Source: Streptomyces violaceoruber (GTDB taxonomy: Bacteria > Actinomycetota > Actinomycetes > Streptomycetales > Streptomycetaceae). From it: 64,000 nucleotides of DNA. The notes beneath the pieces are model-generated. The model saw only the letters and a list, made by a program, of their open reading frames with translations. It searched no databases and had not been told where the DNA came from. Positions 24,826 to 33,950 of the stretch are shown one piece after another. The position numbers were made by a program, and so were the translations under genes. Within the stretch, counting starts at the first letter, position 1; every line of letters begins with the position of its first letter. The DNA is taken from NCBI GenBank assembly GCA_000720805.1, contig JODI01000007.1:124001-188000 (forward strand). The letters are read 5' to 3'.

Positions 24826-25989
24826 GTGGCCAAGCACTGGGCGGACTTCCAGTACGAGATCTATCTGAACGGGATGTCCGGTGCCGTACCGCGGCTGCCC
24901 ACCGATCTGACCCGGCTGGAGGAACTGACGGAGCAGCGGCTCGGCCCCGGTCCGGTCGGCTATGTGGCGGGCAGCGCGGGCAACGGCAGTACGGCCCGCG
25001 CCAACCGGGCCGCGCTGGAGCGCCGGCGGATCGTGCCGCGGATGCTGCGGGACGTGCACGAGCGTGATCTGTCCGTCGAGGTCCTCGGCCGCGCGCTGCC
25101 CGCCCCGCTGGCCCTGGCACCGGTCGGCGTGCTGTCGATCATGCATCCGGATGCCGAACGGGCCGCCGCCCGGGCCGCCGCCGCGCAGGGCGTGCCGTAC
25201 ATCCTGTCGTCGGCGTCCAGCACGCCGTTGGAGCAGGTCGCGGAGGCGATGGGGGACGCCGAGCGCTGGTTCCAGCTGTACTGGCCCAAGGACCCCGAGG
25301 TGGCCCGGAGTTTCCTGGGCCGGGCGAAAGCGGCCGGGTTCACCGCCCTGGTCGTCACCCTCGACACCCCACTGCTGTCCTGGCGGCCGCGCGACCTCGA
25401 CCAGGCCTATCTGCCGTTCCTCCACGGCGTCGGCACCGCCAACTACTTCTCCGACCCCGCGTTCCAGGCGGGCCTGGCCAAGCCGGTGCACGAGGATCCG
25501 AACGCGGCCGTCATGCATTTCGTCGGCATGTTCGCCGACCCGGCCAAGACCTGGCCGGACCTGGCGTTCCTGCGGGAGAACTGGGACGGCCCGATCGTAC
25601 TCAAGGGCGTCCTGCACCCGGACGACGCCCGGCTCGCCGCCGACGCCGGGATGGACGGGGTGGTGGTGTCCAACCACGGCGGCCGTCAGGTGGCCGGCGC
25701 GATCGGCGCGGCCGACGCGCTGCCGCGGGTCGCGGAGGCGGTCGGCGACCGGCTGACCGTCCTGTTCGACAGCGGCATCCGCACCGGCGACGACGTCTTC
25801 AAGGCGCTCGCGCTCGGCGCGCGGGCGGTCATGGTCGGCCGGCCGTACGTCTACGGGCTGGGCCTCGACGGGCAGGCGGGCGTGGAGCACGTGATCCGCT
25901 GCCTGCTCGCCGAGTTCGATCTCACCCTCGCCCTGTCCGGTCACGCCGGGCCGACCACGATCGGTCCGGCCGACCTCACAGACTCCTGA
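24826..25989 (+). CDS. FMN-dependent alpha-hydroxy-acid oxidase / lactate 2-monooxygenase
   Basis: A 387-residue TIM-barrel flavoenzyme. Lys260 (IVLKGV), His284 and Arg287 (SNHGGRQV) and the FMN phosphate loop (DSGIRTGDDVFKALALGA) are the family's catalytic set. The insert with GTANYFSDP and overall length near 390 are typical of lactate 2-monooxygenase, which converts L-lactate and O2 to acetate and CO2, but other 2-hydroxy acids are possible. The GTG start follows GAGAGGCGGGACGT. It stands alone, converging on the ricin-fusion gene; the 247 bases upstream hold no gene. Confidence 0.87.
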   Translation: MAKHWADFQYEIYLNGMSGAVPRLPTDLTRLEELTEQRLGPGPVGYVAGSAGNGSTARANRAALERRRIVPRMLRDVHERDLSVEVLGRALPAPLALAPVGVLSIMHPDAERAAARAAAAQGVPYILSSASSTPLEQVAEAMGDAERWFQLYWPKDPEVARSFLGRAKAAGFTALVVTLDTPLLSWRPRDLDQAYLPFLHGVGTANYFSDPAFQAGLAKPVHEDPNAAVMHFVGMFADPAKTWPDLAFLRENWDGPIVLKGVLHPDDARLAADAGMDGVVVSNHGGRQVAGAIGAADALPRVAEAVGDRLTVLFDSGIRTGDDVFKALALGARAVMVGRPYVYGLGLDGQAGVEHVIRCLLAEFDLTLALSGHAGPTTIGPADLTDS

Positions 25990-26022
25990 CCTCACCCGGG
26001 GCCGGTCAGCGCTCCTAGGGCC

Positions 26023-27819
26023 CTAGACCCGGTCCGACAGCCTCATGGCCGGCGCCGACGGCTTCCGCGTGCCGGTGACCGACAGCGAACCCGGGGTCGC
26101 CGTCGACGCCGGGTCGGTCAGCCAGCGCTGCTCGTCGGAGCCGTCGCGGACCTTGACGACGATGTCGGCGCCCGCGTCGTCGGTGGTGGACGCGAGCGCC
26201 AGCTGCCCGTCCCAGCGGGGCAGGAACTCGCCCCGCACGGTGAGGTCGTAGCGCACGTCGTCACGCCGCTTGTCCTTCTCGGCGGCGCAGGTACCGAGGA
26301 TCACCACACCGGCATCGACGTGCGAGTCCAGGCACAGCTCGGGGTCGGCCACGCTGCGCAGCAGCCCGTCGGTCTCGTACGACCACTGCTGGGTCGGCGC
26401 GGCCGAGCACACCGCCAGCTGTGTCCCGGCCCCCTTCCGCGCCTCGCCCTTGATGTCGAGGCACAGGTCGGCGTCGGCGTCGCGGAGCCTGGTCCGGCCG
26501 GGCGCTGCGGGGAGTCGGGCGGTGCCGGAGGACGCCGTCGGCGGAGACTGGGAGCCGGTTCCCGGTGCCGCGCCGAGGCCGCCGTTCGCGCTGTTGGAGG
26601 CGGCCGGGTCGACGCCGTCGTCGCCGGACCACAGGCCGGTGACGAGCACCGTCGCGAGCAGTCCGGCGGAGGCGAGCCCCACGCCGGTGAGCAACGTCCG
26701 TGAGGAGCGCAGGCCGCCGGGGATCCGACGGTGGGGCGCGGGCACACCCGGGGTACCGGGCACACCCGCGGTTCCGGGCGCGCCCCCCGCTCCGGGCCCG
26801 CCCGCCGTTCCAGGCTCACCCGGTGTTCCGGTCTCACCCTGCCCCCCGAACGCACCCGGCGCCCCGGTCCGACCCGACGTGTCGGACCCACCCGGTGTGC
26901 CCTGAACGCCGCGGATCCCGGGAAGCCGACGGCGTCGGCGGTGGCCGCCGTGCCGGGCGGAGTCGGGGGTGCGGGCTTCGGGCCGGTCGCGGCCCGGCCG
27001 GGTGTCGAGGTAGCGGCGGGCGCCCCATCCGAGTACCGCCTCGGCGATCAGGACTCCCAACCCGCCCTCGAAATGGCCCAGTTGTTCGGCGGCGTTTCGG
27101 CAGTAACGGCACTGCGCCAGATGGTGCTGGACATCCGGCAGCAGGGCTCCGCCGCGGCGAATCGGAACGTCCAGGAGGCGGTTGTAGAAGCGGCAATCCT
27201 TGGTCGGCGCGAGTTCCCGATGGGCATGTACACACCCTTCTCGAAATTTTTCATGCGCCTGTTCGAGTGCAGCGGACGCGGTGTTGAGGTCCATGCCCAG
27301 AAGAGCGGCCGGGACGGATAGTGGCTCCGCCTCGACCTCCACATGCCAGAGCAAACAGCGGGAGAGGCCGGGAAGTGCATGGAATGACCGCTCGGCGAGC
27401 TTGCGGTTTTCCGGTGTCATGGACTTGGCCGTGCGCATACCGCGGCCGCCCGCGGGTTTCCCGAGATCCGGCAGAACACCGGATATCGGCTCCTCCTGAG
27501 CCCACTGACGGACCGTGTCCCGCACGGCCAGCAACAGTCGGGGGCGCAGCGCCACGGCCGTCTCGCCGAGGGCCACCCGGTCGAGGACCTGGTGGAAGGC
27601 GGCCGTGCCGACCATGGAGGCGGTGTCCGCCGGGGAAGCGAGGCAGATCGCCGCGTAAGCGTGGACGGACGGCCAGTGCCGGGCCATCAGCAGGGCGACG
27701 GCATGGGTGACCTCTCGGTCCGGGCGGCCTCTGAGGGCGGCGCCGAGGCTCTCGTCGGATTCTTCGGGAGCCGCGCCGGGCGGGGGGTAAGGAGGGCGAG
27801 GGGGGTGGGGGGTGGACAC
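26023..27819 (-). CDS. Sigma-like / single-pass membrane / ricin-type lectin fusion with collagen-like linker (paralog 1)
   Basis: A 598-residue protein. Residues about 30-250 are helical and sigma-factor-like: a region-2-like part, then a region-4-like stretch around RCLLWHVEVEAEPLSVPAALLGM. DVQHHLAQCRYC follows, an HxxxCxxC zinc-finger-like motif as in anti-sigma factors. Then comes a collagen-like run of about 20 Gly-X-Y triplets with one break, a membrane helix (LLTGVGLASAGLLATVLVTG), and an extracytoplasmic ricin-type beta-trefoil (LCLDIKGEARKGAGTQLAVC, QQWSYETDGLLRSV). The GTG start at 27819 has GGAAGG upstream. The paralog at 42684-44681 shares all parts except the collagen run. One reading is a membrane-tethered transcription factor sensing glycan; no separate sigma partner is adjacent. 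Confidence 0.82.
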   Translation of the reverse strand: MSTPHPPRPPYPPPGAAPEESDESLGAALRGRPDREVTHAVALLMARHWPSVHAYAAICLASPADTASMVGTAAFHQVLDRVALGETAVALRPRLLLAVRDTVRQWAQEEPISGVLPDLGKPAGGRGMRTAKSMTPENRKLAERSFHALPGLSRCLLWHVEVEAEPLSVPAALLGMDLNTASAALEQAHEKFREGCVHAHRELAPTKDCRFYNRLLDVPIRRGGALLPDVQHHLAQCRYCRNAAEQLGHFEGGLGVLIAEAVLGWGARRYLDTRPGRDRPEARTPDSARHGGHRRRRRLPGIRGVQGTPGGSDTSGRTGAPGAFGGQGETGTPGEPGTAGGPGAGGAPGTAGVPGTPGVPAPHRRIPGGLRSSRTLLTGVGLASAGLLATVLVTGLWSGDDGVDPAASNSANGGLGAAPGTGSQSPPTASSGTARLPAAPGRTRLRDADADLCLDIKGEARKGAGTQLAVCSAAPTQQWSYETDGLLRSVADPELCLDSHVDAGVVILGTCAAEKDKRRDDVRYDLTVRGEFLPRWDGQLALASTTDDAGADIVVKVRDGSDEQRWLTDPASTATPGSLSVTGTRKPSAPAMRLSDRV

Positions 27820-28371
27820 TGAGCGGATTCCTTCCCACGCGCATGGGGGACACAGAAGTTCTGGTCGCCGAAAAGGGGCCCGAAGAGGGCGGCACCTTGG
27901 GGCGCGGGCGCGGGGAGCGTGAATTCACCACCGCCCATCCGCCCCGGTTCCCCGCGAGACGAATACGGTCCGGCCCTAACACCCCCCACACCGGTAGTTC
28001 ACCCTTGCACAAGTCACTCATGACCAACAAGGCACTTGAGCAACCTCCACATCATTGAAAGAAAGTCAGATACGGCGGCAACTCATCTGGCCCGTACGAA
28101 TTTTCGGGACGCCCGGCCCGCACCGGGACGCCCGGCCCGCACCGGGACGCCGGCCGGCGCCGCGCGAGCGCCCCGTGTGAAACACGCGCACGCGCCGGAG
28201 CCCCGCGCACGCTCCCGCCGCAGGACCCCGTGTAGTGCACTGGGGGTCGGCCTTTCCTCGGAGGCCCCGCGCAGGATGGCGGCTCTGCTGCGCGACGACG
28301 GCCGCCGACCCCGTTCCTCCCGCCCTCGGTCGGCGGCCCCGAGGACGGATCGGCAGGTCACACGGAGCGGA
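27820..28371. other. Gene-free region upstream of the ricin-fusion gene
   Basis: No gene is supported. The part next to 27820 should hold the promoter of the ricin-fusion gene. Around 28105-28155 a 19-base unit, CGGGACGCCCGGCCCGCAC, occurs twice in perfect tandem followed by a partial third copy. The remainder up to the toxin stop is GC-rich without clear signals. Confidence 0.5.
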
Positions 28372-28749
28372 TCAGATCTGCCAGGAGCGCAGCCGGTCCG
28401 CGGCGCCGTACACGTCGGTCTTGCCGGAGATCAGGTCCCGGGCGAGGTCGACGAGAGCACCGTAGGGCGGGTCGATGCCCACGCCGCTGACGAACATGTA
28501 GGCCACGGCCGTCGCGCAGGCGAAGCGGGCGTTGGCCGAGGGCAGGGGCTTGAGCAAGGCCAGAGTGTGCAGCAGGGCCGCGGCCCGCCAGGCGGGGTCG
28601 GAGTCCACACCGAGGCGGGGCGGGTCGACGCGGTGCCGGGCGACGGCGGCCACCAGCGCGGAGAAGTCGTTGACGGTGGGCTGGTCCGGCAGGACCTCTT
28701 CGTGACGCTGGAGCAGCCAGGGCACGTCGATGTGGACGACGGGGGCCAT
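28372..28749 (-). CDS. Doc-like (Fic fold) toxin component with degenerate active site
   Basis: A 125-residue helical protein aligning with Doc-type Fic toxins: AAALLHTLALLKPLPSANARFACATAVAYMF corresponds to the family region HPxxDGNKR. Here the catalytic His is Lys67, the acidic residue is Ser71 and Gly is Ala72; only Asn73 and Arg75 remain. Canonical Doc phosphorylates EF-Tu and other Fic proteins AMPylate targets, both through that His, so activity is doubtful or altered. The ATG follows the antitoxin stop by three bases, an operon arrangement usual for toxin-antitoxin pairs. It could be an inactivated toxin or a divergent clade using other residues. Confidence 0.75.
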   Translation of the reverse strand: MAPVVHIDVPWLLQRHEEVLPDQPTVNDFSALVAAVARHRVDPPRLGVDSDPAWRAAALLHTLALLKPLPSANARFACATAVAYMFVSGVGIDPPYGALVDLARDLISGKTDVYGAADRLRSWQI

Positions 28750-28752
28750 CGG

Positions 28753-28998
28753 TCAGGCGACCCGTCCCTGGCCCCGGAGGTGTGGTTCGTCTTCGGGGAA
28801 GGCCGCCGCGAACTCGTCGGCGTGCGAGGCGAAGAAGCGGCGGAAGGCCTCGGCGCCCTCCTGCAGGGCCCGGTGCCGGGCGATGTCGGCCGCCGCGGCC
28901 TCGCGCACGAGGGCCTTCATCGACGTACCGCGCTCCTTGGCGATCTGCCGCAGGTCCTCCAGCTCGCGGTCGCTGAATTCCACGTTCAGTGCAGGCAT
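28753..28998 (-). CDS. Ribbon-helix-helix antitoxin partner
   Basis: An 81-residue protein. The N-terminal MPALNVEFSDRELEDLRQIAKERGTSMKALVREAA is a ribbon-helix-helix DNA-binding unit. The charged C-terminal half (ASHADEFAAAFPEDEP) would wrap the toxin. It is the first gene of the pair, so it probably represses its own promoter. Upstream bases 28999-29100 should contain the operator; I see no perfect palindrome there. Confidence 0.75.
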   Translation of the reverse strand: MPALNVEFSDRELEDLRQIAKERGTSMKALVREAAAADIARHRALQEGAEAFRRFFASHADEFAAAFPEDEPHLRGQGRVA

Positions 28999-29184
28999 GG
29001 CACCACGGTACCGCTCGGGTACTCACTCGTAAATACCCCCAGGTCACGGCAGGGATTCAGCGGTACCGAGGGGTCGGCAACACCCTGTCCGATTCCCGCC
29101 GGACACCCGGCTCGGCGGGCGGCAGACTCGCCGGCGGGAACACCGCACGCACAGACCGCTCAGGACGACCAGGAGGGGCGGACC

Positions 29185-29906
29185 ATGACCCTCACCACCG
29201 ACCGTGCCGTACGACGTGTCGCCGACACCGACTGGGCCGCGCTCACCGAGGAGTTGGACGTACACGGCTGCGCGCCGACGGCCCGGCTGCTGACCCCGCC
29301 GAGTGCCGCGACATGGCGGCGCTGTACGAGAAGCCGGAGCTGTTCCGGACCACCGTCGACATGGCGCGGCACCGCTTCGGTTCCGGGCAGTACCGCTACT
29401 TCACCCACGAGCTGCCGGACGTGGTCGCCGCCCTGCGCGCGGCCCTGTATCCCCGGCTGCTGCCGATCGCCCGGGACTGGGCGGCCCGGCTCGGCCGGCC
29501 GGCGCCCTGGCCGGACACCCTCGACGAGTGGCTGGAGCGCTGTCACGCGGCCGGGCAGGACCGTTCGGCACAGATCCTCCTGCGGTACGGAGAGGGCGAC
29601 TGGAACGCCCTGCACCGTGACGTGTTCGGGGAGATGGTCTTCCCGCTCCAGGTGGTCGTCGGTCTCGACGCGTACGGCACCGACTACACGGGCGGCGAGT
29701 TCCTGATGGTGGAGCAGCGTCCCCGCGCCCAGTCCCGCGGTACCGCGACCGCACTCCGCCAGGGCCACGGCCTGGTCTTCACGACCCGGGACCACCCGGT
29801 GCGCACCCGGCGCGGCTGGTCGGCGGGGGCGATGCGGCACGGGGTGAGCGTGGTGCGCTCCGGGAGCCGGCACGCGCTGGGGATCGTCTTCCACGACGCG
29901 TCCTAG
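29185..29906 (+). pseudogene. 2OG-Fe(II) oxygenase, frameshifted
   Basis: A start at ATG 29185 (AGGAGG nine bases upstream) gives MTLTTDRAVRRVADTDWAAL and continues to LLTPP. The frame then becomes meaningless near 29296-29300, while the +1 frame resumes as AECRDMAALYEKPELFRTTVDMARHRFGSGQYRYF. One missing base in ACCCCGCCGAG explains it. The remaining domain carries HRD, the distal His in MRHGVSVV and a following Arg, as in prolyl-hydroxylase-like 2OG dioxygenases; the protein would be about 240 residues. Translation could still begin at ATG 29313, giving an intact 197-residue core. Sequencing error and true decay are both possible. Confidence 0.78.
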
Positions 29907-30006
29907 AACCACCCGGGTGAGACGTGGGTCACATTCTGCCGGGCTGATGTCACATGCCGGCCCCCGCCGGCCGTCGCAGAGGTGAGCGCGCCGCTGGGGA
30001 GGCCCT

Positions 30007-31608
30007 ATGTCCGAGCACACCGACACCGACACCGACACCGACACCAGCACCGGCACCGGCACCGGCACCGACGGCCTCGCCCCGCGCGCACCGGCAGGAG
30101 CCGGGACAGGCAAGGGCGAGCGGGTGGCCGACTGGCTGGACGGCCGACTCGGCATCCACACCCTCGGCAGGCGGTATCTGCGCAAGGTCTTCCCGGACCA
30201 CTGGTCCTTCCTCCTCGGCGAGATCTGCCTGTACAGCTTCGTCGTGCTGATCCTCACCGGCGTGTGGCTGACGCTGTTCTTCCACCCGTCGATGAACGAG
30301 GTGACGTACCACGGCAGTTACGTCCCTCTCAACGGCGTGCGCATGTCCGAGGCGTACGCCTCGACGCTGGACATCAGCTTCGACGTGCGCGGCGGGCTGC
30401 TGATCCGGCAGCTCCACCACTGGTCGGCGCTGATCTTCGTCGCCGGGATGCTGACGCACATGATGCGGCACTTCTTCACCGGGTCGTTCCGCAAGCCGCG
30501 GGAGGTCAACTGGCTGTTCGGCTGGTCGCTGCTGTTCCTCGGCCTGTTCGAGGGCCTGTTCGGCTACTCGCTGCCGGACGACCTGCTGTCGGGCACGGGC
30601 CTCAGGTTCGTGGACGGCGCATTGCTGTCGGTGCCGATCGTGGGGACGTATCTGTCGATGTTCCTGTTCGGCGGCGAGTTCCCCGGTCACGACATCGTGG
30701 CCCGCTTCTACTCGCTGCACGTCCTGGTGATCCCGGGCATCATGGCCGCCCTCGTGGTGGCCCATCTGCTGCTGGTCGTCCACCACAAGCACACCCAGTT
30801 CGCGGGGCCCGGGCGCAGCGAACGCAACGTCGTCGGCGCCCCGTTCTTCCCGGTGTACCTGGCGAAGGCGGGCGGGTTCTTCTTCCTCGTCTTCGGGACG
30901 CTCACCGTGATCGCGGCCGTGGCGTCGATCAACCCGGTCTGGCAGTACGGCCCCTTCCGCGCCGACCAGGTCTCCACGGGGGCCCAGCCCGACTGGTATC
31001 TGGGTTTCGCGGAGGGCCTGGTCCGGGTCATGCCGGGCTGGGAGATCACCCTGTGGGGTCACACGCTGGTCCTCGGCGTGCTGATACCGATCGTCGTCTT
31101 CCCGCTCCTCCTGCTCTTCATCGGCGTCTATCCGTTCCTGGAGGCCCGCATCACGGGTGACCGGCGCGAGCACCACCTGCTGGACCGTCCACGCAACCGG
31201 CCCGTGCGCACGGCGATCGGCGCGGCCTGGATCAGTGTCTACCTGCTCCTGCTGGCGGGCGGCGGCAACGACATCGTGGCGACGCGTCTGCATCTGTCGA
31301 TCAACACGGTGACGTGGACGGTCCGGATCGCCGTGTTCGTCGTCCCGGCGGTCGTCTTCGTCGTCACCCGCCGCATCTGTCTCGGGCTCCGACTCCGTGA
31401 CCGGTACCTGGTGTTGCACGGCCGGGAGACCGGCGTGATCAAGCGGCTGCCGCACGGTGAGTACGTCGAGGTGCACCAGCCGCTCGATCAGGCCCGGCTC
31501 CACACGCTCACCGCGCACGAGCGGCCCGGGGAGCTGGTGGAGCACACGCGCGTCAGCCTTGATCCGCCACGAAGGACGCCATCCGGGTCAGGGCCGAGTT
31601 CCAGTTGA
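30007..31608 (+). CDS. qcrB: Second solo cytochrome b (qcrB paralog) with TD/TG repeat N terminus
   Basis: A 533-residue cytochrome b clearly related to the one at 1124-2620. The heme His pairs are intact ([12 protein letters not shown] with THMMRHFF, and [10 protein letters not shown] with [14 protein letters not shown]), as are [11 protein letters not shown] and [10 protein letters not shown]. The N-terminal extension ([19 protein letters not shown]) is encoded by a CCGACA/CCGGCA hexanucleotide repeat and is probably disordered. The ATG has GGGGAGG five bases upstream. No Rieske or cytochrome c gene is adjacent, so it may substitute into a bc complex or do something else. The last 56 bases overlap the convergent cellulase gene. 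Confidence 0.92.
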   Translation: MSEHTDTDTDTDTSTGTGTGTDGLAPRAPAGAGTGKGERVADWLDGRLGIHTLGRRYLRKVFPDHWSFLLGEICLYSFVVLILTGVWLTLFFHPSMNEVTYHGSYVPLNGVRMSEAYASTLDISFDVRGGLLIRQLHHWSALIFVAGMLTHMMRHFFTGSFRKPREVNWLFGWSLLFLGLFEGLFGYSLPDDLLSGTGLRFVDGALLSVPIVGTYLSMFLFGGEFPGHDIVARFYSLHVLVIPGIMAALVVAHLLLVVHHKHTQFAGPGRSERNVVGAPFFPVYLAKAGGFFFLVFGTLTVIAAVASINPVWQYGPFRADQVSTGAQPDWYLGFAEGLVRVMPGWEITLWGHTLVLGVLIPIVVFPLLLLFIGVYPFLEARITGDRREHHLLDRPRNRPVRTAIGAAWISVYLLLLAGGGNDIVATRLHLSINTVTWTVRIAVFVVPAVVFVVTRRICLGLRLRDRYLVLHGRETGVIKRLPHGEYVEVHQPLDQARLHTLTAHERPGELVEHTRVSLDPPRRTPSGSGPSSS

Positions 31609-33805
31609 TGGTGTGCTCATTGGTCGACCAGGACTGGATGTCGTCGATGTAGCAGAACTGGCCGACGCAGCCCTGGAGTTTGCTCTGTGCGTAGGGGTCC
31701 TGGATGGACGAGTTCGGCCCACCCGCGAGGGTTCCCTCGGGCGGGTTCGGCAGGTTCGGGTCGAGCTGGTGGGCGTACCAACGGCTGTGTTGGTTGTGGG
31801 AGTTGACCTCGCCGTAGCCGGTCACGTACGAGATGTTCAGCGCGTTGCGGCCGAACATGTAGTCCATGCTCTGGACGGCCCCGTCACGGTATTTCGTGCC
31901 TCCGGTGATGTCGTACGCGGTGGCGATGACGACCGCGTTGTGCAGGATCTGGTGGTTGGAGCCCCAGTCGTAGAGGTTGTCGGCGGGGGCGTACGGCATG
32001 CCGTACGGCTGCGACTTCAGCGTGGCCAGGTAGCGGTCGGCGCCCTTCACGACCGACTGGCGCACCGCGTCCCGGCCGGGCAGCCTGCTCGGTACGGTCG
32101 CGAGGTCGAGGCGGGCCGCCGCCGCCGTGCGGGCCCAGTCGTAGCCGAGCGGGCCGAAGATGTCGGCGGTGTGGACAGGCGAGCCGAGGACGTGGTCGGC
32201 GAACTGCTTCTCCCCCGTGGTGAGGTACAGCTCGGCCGCCGCCCAGTAGAACTCGTCGGTGGCGTCGGAGTCGGGGTAGGCGCCGCCGCCGATGCCGTCG
32301 TCGGGGTCGGCGTACATCGCGGGGTGGGCGAGCGAGGCCGTCCAGGCCTTGCGGGCGGCGGCCAGGGCCTTGGCGGCGAACTCCTTGTCGAAGGGCCGGT
32401 ACAGGCGGGCCGCCTGCGCGGCCGTCGCCGCCAGGTTCAGGGTGGCCTGGGTGCTCGGCGGGTGCAGTTCGCGCTTCTGCGGGTCGTCGCTCGGCAGCAG
32501 CGGCAGCCCGGTCCACTGTTCGTCGTGGATCTTGTGGTGGGCCATGCCGGCCAGTGGCTGCCCGTCCGGCACCTGCATCCTCAGCAGGAACTCCAGCTCC
32601 CAGCGGGCCTCGTCGAGGATGTCCGGCACCCTGTTGCCGCTCTCCGGGATGGCGAGCGTGCCGTCGCCCAGCTTGCCCGGCTGCCCGGTGCGGGCGTGCA
32701 GCGCGCGTTCATAGGTGCTCAGCAGCTCCCAGGTGGAGATGCCGCCGTTGACGACGTACTTGCCGTGGTCGCCGGCGTCGTACCAGCCGCCGGTGACGTC
32801 GAGCGTGTAGTCGCAGACGCCCGGTTGGCAGGGCACCCTCGAGTCACCCTGGTTGGGGGGCACGTCGACGTGGCCGGCGGGGCGGCCGTAGCCCGGGCGC
32901 AGGTCGTCGCGGAGCGCGATGCCGCTGCGCTGGGTGTAGTAGTACTTCGCCGCGTCCAGGCGCAGCTTCTCGTAGGCGCCCGTGCCGATGTCGAACGGTC
33001 GGCTGGTCTCGCCGTCCGCGACCAGGGTGAGGCCGGTGCCCTGCTTCTTGTAGGCACCGAAGTCGATCGAGTGGACGTTCTGCCCGGAGGAGGCGTCGGT
33101 GCCGCGCGGGACGGTCCAGCCGTGAGCCACCACCGTGCCGCCGGAGTTCTTCAGTTGCCAGGGCAGCTTGGTGGTGGCGTCGGTGACGAGGGTGGCGTTC
33201 TTCGGTCCGGAGGGCAGATAGGCGACCTGGTTGACGCGTACGCGGGGTCCGGTGTCGGGCTCGTACACCTCGGGCGGTACCCCGCCCAGCAGCGACACGT
33301 CGTCCATGCAGAAGCGGAACGCCTCGGCGCTGCCACCGAGTTGGAAGCCGACCTGGCCCTGGGTGGTGTCGACGGGTGAGGTGAAGGTGTAGGAATACGA
33401 GTTGCCCGACACGCTCAGCTGCGGGCTCACCTCGAAGTAGGTGTCGTACGGGGAGACCGACAGACCCACGATCGCGCGCACGACGTGTCCGTCGGGCGAA
33501 CCGTTCGCGGTGAAGGAGAACTTGTACGACTCCCCCTTCACCAGGGTGATGTCGTTCTGGCCGACGGCCGCGTCCCAGCGGTTGGCGGTGCCGGCCGGCA
33601 CGTCGGCGCACAGCTGTCCTCCGGACAGGCCCGCGGTGACGTTGCTGGTGGTCCACCAGGGTGCGGTGGTGGTGTCGAAGGTGCCGTTCTTGACCTGTTC
33701 GACCTCGTCGGCGGCGGCCCCGGGGGCGGGGAGGCCCACGAGTGCCGCCCCGAGCAGGGCGGTCAGGGACAGCAGGGACAGCAGGCTGGTTCTGCGTCGT
33801 TTCAC
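31553..33805 (-). CDS. Secreted GH9 endoglucanase (CBM4/9 - Ig-like - GH9)
   Basis: A 750-residue cellulase. Signal peptide: residues 1-33. Residues 36-170 are a CBM4/9-type carbohydrate module ([14 protein letters not shown]...[10 protein letters not shown]), 187-275 a CelD N-terminal Ig-like domain (RVNQVAYLP), and 280-750 the GH9 catalytic barrel. Catalytic residues are visible: Asp343 and Asp346 in [10 protein letters not shown], the HSRWYAH signature, and Glu730 in STNEHTINW. The GTG at 33805 follows GAGGAG; the longer frame upstream is not supported. A perfect CebR palindrome lies 40 bases upstream of the start, so cellobiose/cellotriose induction is expected. It cuts internal beta-1,4 bonds of cellulose outside the cell. 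Confidence 0.93.
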   Translation of the reverse strand: MKRRRTSLLSLLSLTALLGAALVGLPAPGAAADEVEQVKNGTFDTTTAPWWTTSNVTAGLSGGQLCADVPAGTANRWDAAVGQNDITLVKGESYKFSFTANGSPDGHVVRAIVGLSVSPYDTYFEVSPQLSVSGNSYSYTFTSPVDTTQGQVGFQLGGSAEAFRFCMDDVSLLGGVPPEVYEPDTGPRVRVNQVAYLPSGPKNATLVTDATTKLPWQLKNSGGTVVAHGWTVPRGTDASSGQNVHSIDFGAYKKQGTGLTLVADGETSRPFDIGTGAYEKLRLDAAKYYYTQRSGIALRDDLRPGYGRPAGHVDVPPNQGDSRVPCQPGVCDYTLDVTGGWYDAGDHGKYVVNGGISTWELLSTYERALHARTGQPGKLGDGTLAIPESGNRVPDILDEARWELEFLLRMQVPDGQPLAGMAHHKIHDEQWTGLPLLPSDDPQKRELHPPSTQATLNLAATAAQAARLYRPFDKEFAAKALAAARKAWTASLAHPAMYADPDDGIGGGAYPDSDATDEFYWAAAELYLTTGEKQFADHVLGSPVHTADIFGPLGYDWARTAAAARLDLATVPSRLPGRDAVRQSVVKGADRYLATLKSQPYGMPYAPADNLYDWGSNHQILHNAVVIATAYDITGGTKYRDGAVQSMDYMFGRNALNISYVTGYGEVNSHNQHSRWYAHQLDPNLPNPPEGTLAGGPNSSIQDPYAQSKLQGCVGQFCYIDDIQSWSTNEHTINWNSALTRMASFVADQG

Positions 33806-33844
33806 GTCTGGGCTCCTCGGGTGAGGTGCGGGTGACGCTCGCGA

Positions 33845-33858
33845 TGGGAGCGCTCCCA
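33845..33858 (-). promoter_or_regulatory. CebR box (TGGGAGCGCTCCCA)
   Basis: A perfect 14-bp palindrome identical to the published Streptomyces CebR operator, centred about 46 bases upstream of the cellulase start. CebR is a LacI-family repressor released by cello-oligosaccharides. The cebR gene itself is not in the window. Confidence 0.9.
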
Positions 33859-33904
33859 GATGCGGGACGCAGCCATGCTTGTTGGAGGCATGACACCCCG
33901 TCAA

Positions 33905-33937
33905 CGGTCCGGACGGGACTGGTTCCCGTCCGGACCG
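33905..33937 (-). terminator. Hairpin terminator after the GH2 gene
   Basis: CGGTCCGGACGGGA pairs perfectly (14 bp) with TCCCGTCCGGACCG around a five-base loop, 14 bases past the GH2 stop. It insulates the downstream cellulase, which then depends on its own CebR-controlled promoter. Confidence 0.85.
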
Positions 33938-33950
33938 CGGCGGGAGCCGT

